From NCBI GenBank assembly GCA_034096865.1, contig JAWQFJ010001798.1, positions 27,220-67,219 of the forward strand: a stretch of 40,000 nt of DNA. Direction: 5' to 3'. Positions 1 through 40,000 of the stretch are shown here, one piece after another. Below the pieces are notes generated by a model. That model had not been told where the DNA came from. It did no database searches and saw only the letters and a program-made list of their open reading frames with translations. Source of the DNA: Theodoxus fluviatilis (taxonomy: Eukaryota > Mollusca > Gastropoda > Cycloneritida > Neritidae). The stretch's first letter is position 1. Every line of letters begins with the position of its first letter. Position numbers and translations under genes: made by a program.

Positions 1-1125
1 CGTTGGGATCTTTGGGACTGGCGTTTGCAGCCATGTTCTGTTGCTCATTGGAAGTCGCCCTGAAGGCAAAGAAACACACTCTAGGAATCTGAGGCATGGC
101 CATATTTCCATGGAGAGCGGCTAATGTATTGATCTCCGTCACTGCATAGTGCACTTCCTTGCTGCTACGCTCAAGTCCTTGCCGATGTTTATTCTCTGCG
201 TGGTCTTCTGGTTTGTCTACTACCACTGAAACCCGTTCTTTAGTTGCTTATGCTCTTGAAGTATGTTCTGATTGCTTGATGCAGACAAGATGAATTCCTT
301 ACAAAATTGTCATGCATGTAAGTTCTTAAAAATCAAATGACAATCTCGCACACACGGCCTCTTGCTTTTTGCAGTTTTGCAGAGCATGCAAAAAGAGAGA
401 GAGAAAAAGTAGGGGGGGGGGATAAAAGAATGTCGGAGAAAACACACTGTATTCAGAGGTCGAGGGGCTGGCAAATATCGTTTGACCTCTTCGGCCGGAC
501 CTGGTTTCGCCGGCTAAAGAGCTTCTGGGGCAAGGCGGATTCTTGGGCACTTCTCGCTTCCAGAGAGGAGTGCCTGCAATCTACAGCGAGCTAGCGCTCT
601 GCTGTCGCCTCAGCACTTTCCGCACTGAAAAGTGCATGCAGGCAATGCCACTAGATTCTCGCGGTCGCTCTCCACCCTCTCTTAGTGTTTCCTCTGCACA
701 GTTCCATCGATTGGCTACGACCTCGCTGAGGTAGCCGTTCTGTTCAGAGCAATGGCCAGACAGATGACGAGTGTGTGTAGGGCTGTTTTCGCTCTGGCGA
801 GAGAAGCGGATGGGTCAGTGCTGCGTCTTCTATTTGGAAGTTGCGAGTAGGGTTTAGGGACTGGGTATCTGCAATTCGTAGAAGCCTGCCTGCCTGCCTG
901 TTTCTTCCCCTGCACGCCTCCAGACACGGTGTCTAGTCTGTGATGGATGAGTGACAGATCAGGTGACCTCAGAACAGACAATCATTTGCATATATGCCCT
1001 CCTTCCCTTCTCTAGAAATATGCGTACATTAGTGGGAGTGCTAACAACCTTACATTTAGAATGGTGCTTTTTTCAATTTGCATTAAATGCATTCATTCAC
1101 GCACGTGCGTGCATGCATGCATCGT

Positions 1126-1126
<1 letters not shown>
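1..1126. other. Upstream flank with no recognisable gene
   Basis: I read both strands and found no coding exon, RNA gene or transposon signature. Open frames are short and show no family motif. The stretch is ordinary mixed-composition DNA up to the microsatellite block that starts at 1127. Confidence 0.6.
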
Positions 1127-1384
<258 letters not shown>

Positions 1385-1645
1385 GTTGAATATGAGCAGA
1401 GTGACAACAGGTGGTTTGATGCTTCAGTCAGATGCAAAGAATCAGTCTCAATGCTATGATATATATTGCCTCGGAAGATCTTGTCACTATGACCCGTCAA
1501 CAAGTCTCTATCTTCATACGTGGCGTAGTAAAGAAATTCACACAGGATGATCCACTCGCAAAGAGGGACTTTATACAGATTCTCTTATCATGTGTTAGCG
1601 AAACATCAAACCACATAAGCGGCTTGTAGAATCAGGTTCTAGTGG

Positions 1646-1887
1646 CCTGGGCCCGTATTCACAACGGCGATTTATCGGCGATTTATTTTAACTCCGATTT
1701 ATCTCTAAACTCAGACGATTCCAACTGCCTGTTCCGCTCTCCCTTGGCTGGAAACCAGTATATATAGCAAAGCGCAACCTAGGATCCTCTGACGAGCGTA
1801 CCTTATCTAACCGATCAAGATAACGCGGGGCTAGGGGATAAATCGAGTGTTAAAAAGATAAATCGCCGTTGTGAATACGGGCCCAGG
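1646..1887. mobile_element. Short non-autonomous DNA-transposon-like element (MITE) with 31-bp terminal inverted repeats
   Basis: The left end begins CCTGGGCCCGTATTCACA and the right end is its exact reverse complement. The inverted repeat is perfect over 31 bp (1646-1676 against 1857-1887). The element is 242 bp with no coding capacity. The subterminal parts repeat short GATTTATC-like words. GGGCCCGT termini are known to me from cut-and-paste MITEs in invertebrates and fish, but I cannot assign a superfamily. No clean target-site duplication is visible, so the exact ends may be 3 bp further in, at GGGCCC. Confidence 0.8.
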
Positions 1888-2152
1888 TAAGCATAAGACA
1901 GACGACAAACTATTCGTCACTACCCACGTTGTCTCAAGTACCCGGATCTCCCGGCGCTTGCCTCGTTTCATTCAAGGTGTCCATTTCAACCACACGCGAC
2001 CTGTGATACGTCAGTCAAGATCGTCTGCCGCTTGTGTGCAGGATAAGCGCTTCTTTGGCGCCTGCGTGTTGCGTGTTTTACGGTTTCCTGTAATGTGATA
2101 CGCCGTGGTCATGATACGTCGATACATTTACGATGATGCAGTATCGCTTGGA

Positions 2153-2212
<60 letters not shown>

Positions 2213-2749
2213 GAACTGCTGCAGAATTTCGTCACGCTTCACCGGAGCGCTCTGCATTTCGCCAGTCTTGCGTGGCAGTAGTAGAAGAGGATTATGGGAT
2301 GGGCATCGCCACCGGAAGCAGGCTTAGGCCGGCAATATTTCCCTCCAGTTTTGCAGCGTACAGAAACTATATGTGCCCTATAGGAAAAAAAACCTCACTT
2401 CGATCACGCGTAGACAACCTGTCGGTCTATCGACACGCTTGGCTGCAGGCGAAGACCCATGATGCATTGCGTCAATTCCAGCATGGCGTGTGCTGCAACC
2501 GGCCGGGGAGTCACGTGACTTGCCTGCAGTGGCAGCCACGCCCATTTTTACCTGAGCGGGTGTGCCAAGCATTCAGTTACGTTCCTTATAGAGACAACAC
2601 CGGCCTGCCTCTCAAAGGCCGAATATCTTTGACGCAGTAAAATCATGCTTGATGTGACTGTTGTCACTCATCAGATGAGGCAGAGTAAAAGAAACAGAAG
2701 ATACAGAAGAAGAAGCAGGAGTTGCAGTAGAAGGCAGAGGGAGAGCAGT
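1888..2749. other. Upstream flank with a (CT)n tract, no gene
   Basis: A CT microsatellite spans about 2153-2212. A perfect 10-bp palindromic E-box GTCACGTGAC sits at 2510-2519. Nothing else is recognisable; the short open frames have no family signature. Confidence 0.6.
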
Positions 2750-2838
2750 GGAGGAGGAGGAGGAGGAGGAGGAGGAGGAGGAGGAGGAGGAGGAGGAGGA
2801 GGAGGAGGAGGAGGAGGAGGAGGAGGAGGAGGAGGAGG
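2750..2838. repeat. (GGA)n trinucleotide tract
   Basis: Essentially pure GGA/GAG repeat of about 30 units, preceded by a purine-rich stretch. The poly-glycine frame across it is a repeat artefact. Confidence 0.97.
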
Positions 2839-3276
2839 TTGCCTCTAACTGTCTAGTAGTTTTCCTTTCTCATTCTGATAACTTCATATGCTATCGTCTC
2901 TCCTCCTGAAGCAGTATAACCTGACATTGCTCTTTCGCAGTCTGTCTCAAACGACTTGTACATTAGAATCCAAATTGACCTCCTTGTGTACGGATTGCAC
3001 AAGTGCACATATTGTCTCGTCCTTGGACTGACCTTGACCCTAGGACATGTGCAAGGTCACATACTTCGGAAGCCAGTGTACATGGACATGTCTGGTGCCA
3101 AAGAGCTGTTGGCAAGTTTTGCATGTGCAGGGCGAGTCCTCTGTCACATTGTCGCAAAGTCAACTGCAAATACACCGCAAGCCTATCTTCTTCTCCGTCT
3201 CATCATTGCGCATGCGCATAAGGTCGCGTGGGCGGCATTCCGACAGTCGACGAACCGTAGTAAATGCGTTCTGCAT

Positions 3277-3523
3277 TTCTTCTTCTTCTTCTTCTTCTTC
3301 TTCTTCTTCTTCTTCTTCTTCTTCTTCTTCTTCTTCTTCTTCTTCTTCTTCTTCTTCTTCTTCTTCTTCTTCTTCTTCTTCTTCTTCTTCTTCTTCTTCT
3401 TCTTCTTCTTCTTCTTCTTCTTCTTCTTCTTCTTCTTCTTCTTCTTCTTCTTCTTCTTCTTCTTCTTCTTCTTCTTCTTCCAATTCTTCTTCTTCCAATT
3501 CATCTTCTTCCAATTCTTCTTCT
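3277..3523. repeat. (TTC)n tract, 68 pure units plus a variant tail
   Basis: 3277-3480 is an uninterrupted TTC (GAA on the other strand) tract of 204 bp. It is followed by three TTC blocks separated by CAATTC/CAATTCATC interruptions, to about 3523. Poly-Phe, poly-Ser, poly-Leu, poly-Glu and poly-Lys frames through it are artefacts. It lies about 700 bp upstream of the likely start of transcription. Confidence 0.98.
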
Positions 3524-4012
3524 GTCAGATTTTCTTGTCATGCTGTTCATGCGTTAAGCATCGGGCCAGCTGTGTGGAGATGTGGTAGATCTCATTTCTT
3601 GCACGAAGTGAATGAGAACGAGGTGAGAACTGTTTAGAGATTATGATCTTTAAAGTTTTCTCTGACATTTTGTGTAAAGCGGACTGACGGTTGCCATACA
3701 GCGTCCCTGGGAACACATACGATGCCCCGATGTCCCACACTATAGCTCTATGCATGATCACGATACTCCTGATATATCAGCAGATATTTCTGCATACGAC
3801 CTCAGCGCCCAACTCCTCCTTGCTGAATCATTCAAAACTCAGCATAACCGCAATGATCCCCCATGAATGACACCATCTGATAACGTCTTCTATAGTCCTC
3901 GCAATGTGCGTTTCTGGAATCCCTGCCTGTAGCAGCATGCTAGGAATGGTAAGCTGACCCTTGCAGACTGTCTTCGTGACAAAGCGCTGCCCTGGATGTC
4001 ATCGCACAACTG
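3524..4012. other. Upstream flank, no gene seen
   Basis: Mixed-composition sequence between the TTC tract and the promoter-proximal duplication. I see no motif strong enough to name. Confidence 0.5.
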
Positions 4013-4058
4013 ACAATGGTAGAATTACCTCGAAGACAATGGTAGAATTACCTCGAAG
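4013..4058. repeat. Tandem duplication of a 23-bp unit near the promoter
   Basis: The unit ACAATGGTAGAATTACCTCG plus AAG occurs twice head-to-tail without a mismatch (4013-4035 and 4036-4058). It lies about 150 bp upstream of the TATA box. It could be a doubled binding site or a recent slippage event; the sequence alone does not tell. Confidence 0.9.
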
Positions 4059-4207
4059 ACAATAGGGGTGGTTATACGGCTTTGATGCCTTCACAGACGG
4101 GTAACCATTCGCATCGTTGATTACTGTAGCTTCAGGTTCGGAAATCGCCGTCGTTTGCATACAGTCGAAAGATGGGTCTAGCCGGCTATTCGATACGCGT
4201 GTGGAGG

Positions 4208-4215
4208 TATATAAG
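4208..4215 (+). promoter_or_regulatory. TATA box of the intermediate filament gene
   Basis: TATATAAG lies about 410 bp upstream of the start codon on the coding strand. Transcription would begin around 4238-4250, in the stretch ACCAAGCTACACAGAG. No splice acceptor is needed between there and the ATG, so a single-exon leader of about 380-390 nt is plausible. The start site is inferred from TATA spacing only. Confidence 0.55.
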
Positions 4216-4439
4216 CTCGACACTCTGTCTTATACCAAGCTACACAGAGACAACTGCCAGCCAGCACTAGAGTAGGGTTCTCTTCTTCTCCAAGACATTT
4301 TTAGTTCCAGAACTACCATCTGGAAGGAATTTTCGCATTTTGAAGAAGAAAATCCGCACTGTTCTGCTCGCTGGTAAAAGGAATTGGTTACGAAGAAAAC
4401 GTAGCGTACAGATCTTCGGAAAGATCTCCTTGTCGAAAA

Positions 4440-4463
4440 ATGTCTTCGAGACAGTTGTCCTGA
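4440..4463 (+). other. Short upstream ORF in the 5' leader (7 codons)
   Basis: ATG at 4440 opens MSSRQLS followed by TGA. I see no other ATG between the inferred transcription start and the main ATG at 4629. If the leader is as proposed, this uORF could lower initiation at the main ATG, which has a good context (GCC before ATG, G after). Confidence 0.45.
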
Positions 4464-4628
4464 CACACGAAAGACTCTTACTTAGCCTTGTGCTTTTGCC
4501 GACAAGACCATACTTATCAGCAAGACGGAAGAAGGGAAAGAGAGAAGACCAACCCAGACAAATTCAGGGTTACCTATTCAGCTTAAATTTCATTCAAGCG
4601 ATCAACCAAGCCTGTTAATCCATTCGCC

Positions 4629-40000
<35,372 letters not shown>

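Noticed and set aside
2956..3637. Poly-Phe, poly-Ser, poly-Leu, poly-Glu and poly-Lys frames
   Set aside because: All six frames of a pure TTC tract stay open; this is not coding evidence.

Overview
The window is eukaryotic genomic DNA, very probably from a mollusc. A gastropod is the best guess, but nothing here proves it. The main content is one plus-strand gene for a cytoplasmic intermediate filament (IF) protein of the protostome, lamin-like class. It has the long coil 1B and a lamin-type tail, spread over nine recognisable coding exons between 4629 and the right edge, and it runs off the window. Splice sites, reading-frame phase and protein alignment agree at every junction. The visible exons join to 499 codons with no frame conflict.

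Layout. 1-4200 is upstream flank, with compound microsatellites, a short element with long terminal inverted repeats (1646-1887), and GGA and TTC triplet tracts. 4208-4628 is a TATA-type promoter and 5' leader with one tiny upstream ORF. 4629-5077 is exon 1 (head, coil 1A, start of coil 1B). 5078-21035 is a 16-kb intron dominated by simple repeats, with a 5'-truncated non-LTR retrotransposon (18784-20038). 21036-24370 holds exons 2-6, the rest of the rod. 24371-28140 is intron 6, which carries a tandem array of about 140-bp units that appears to derive from the exon 6/intron 6 boundary itself. 28141-28226 is exon 7. Reading through its donor gives a stop one codon later and a plausible 3' UTR and poly(A) signal, so this is a built-in choice between a tailless and a lamin-tailed protein. 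28227-39301 is an 11-kb intron. Exons 8 and 9 (39302-39429 and 39956 onward) encode the first part of the lamin-tail domain.

How it works together. One promoter probably drives one transcript. The splice-or-stop choice at exon 7 would set the C-terminus. The exon sizes 96, 126, 221 and 86 equal those I recall for vertebrate vimentin/desmin genes, and exon 2 (187) equals the vertebrate 61-bp exon plus exactly 42 codons, the extra length of the protostome/lamin coil 1B. I see no convincing second host gene, no tRNA or rRNA gene and no CRISPR. Most other open frames are translations of microsatellites.
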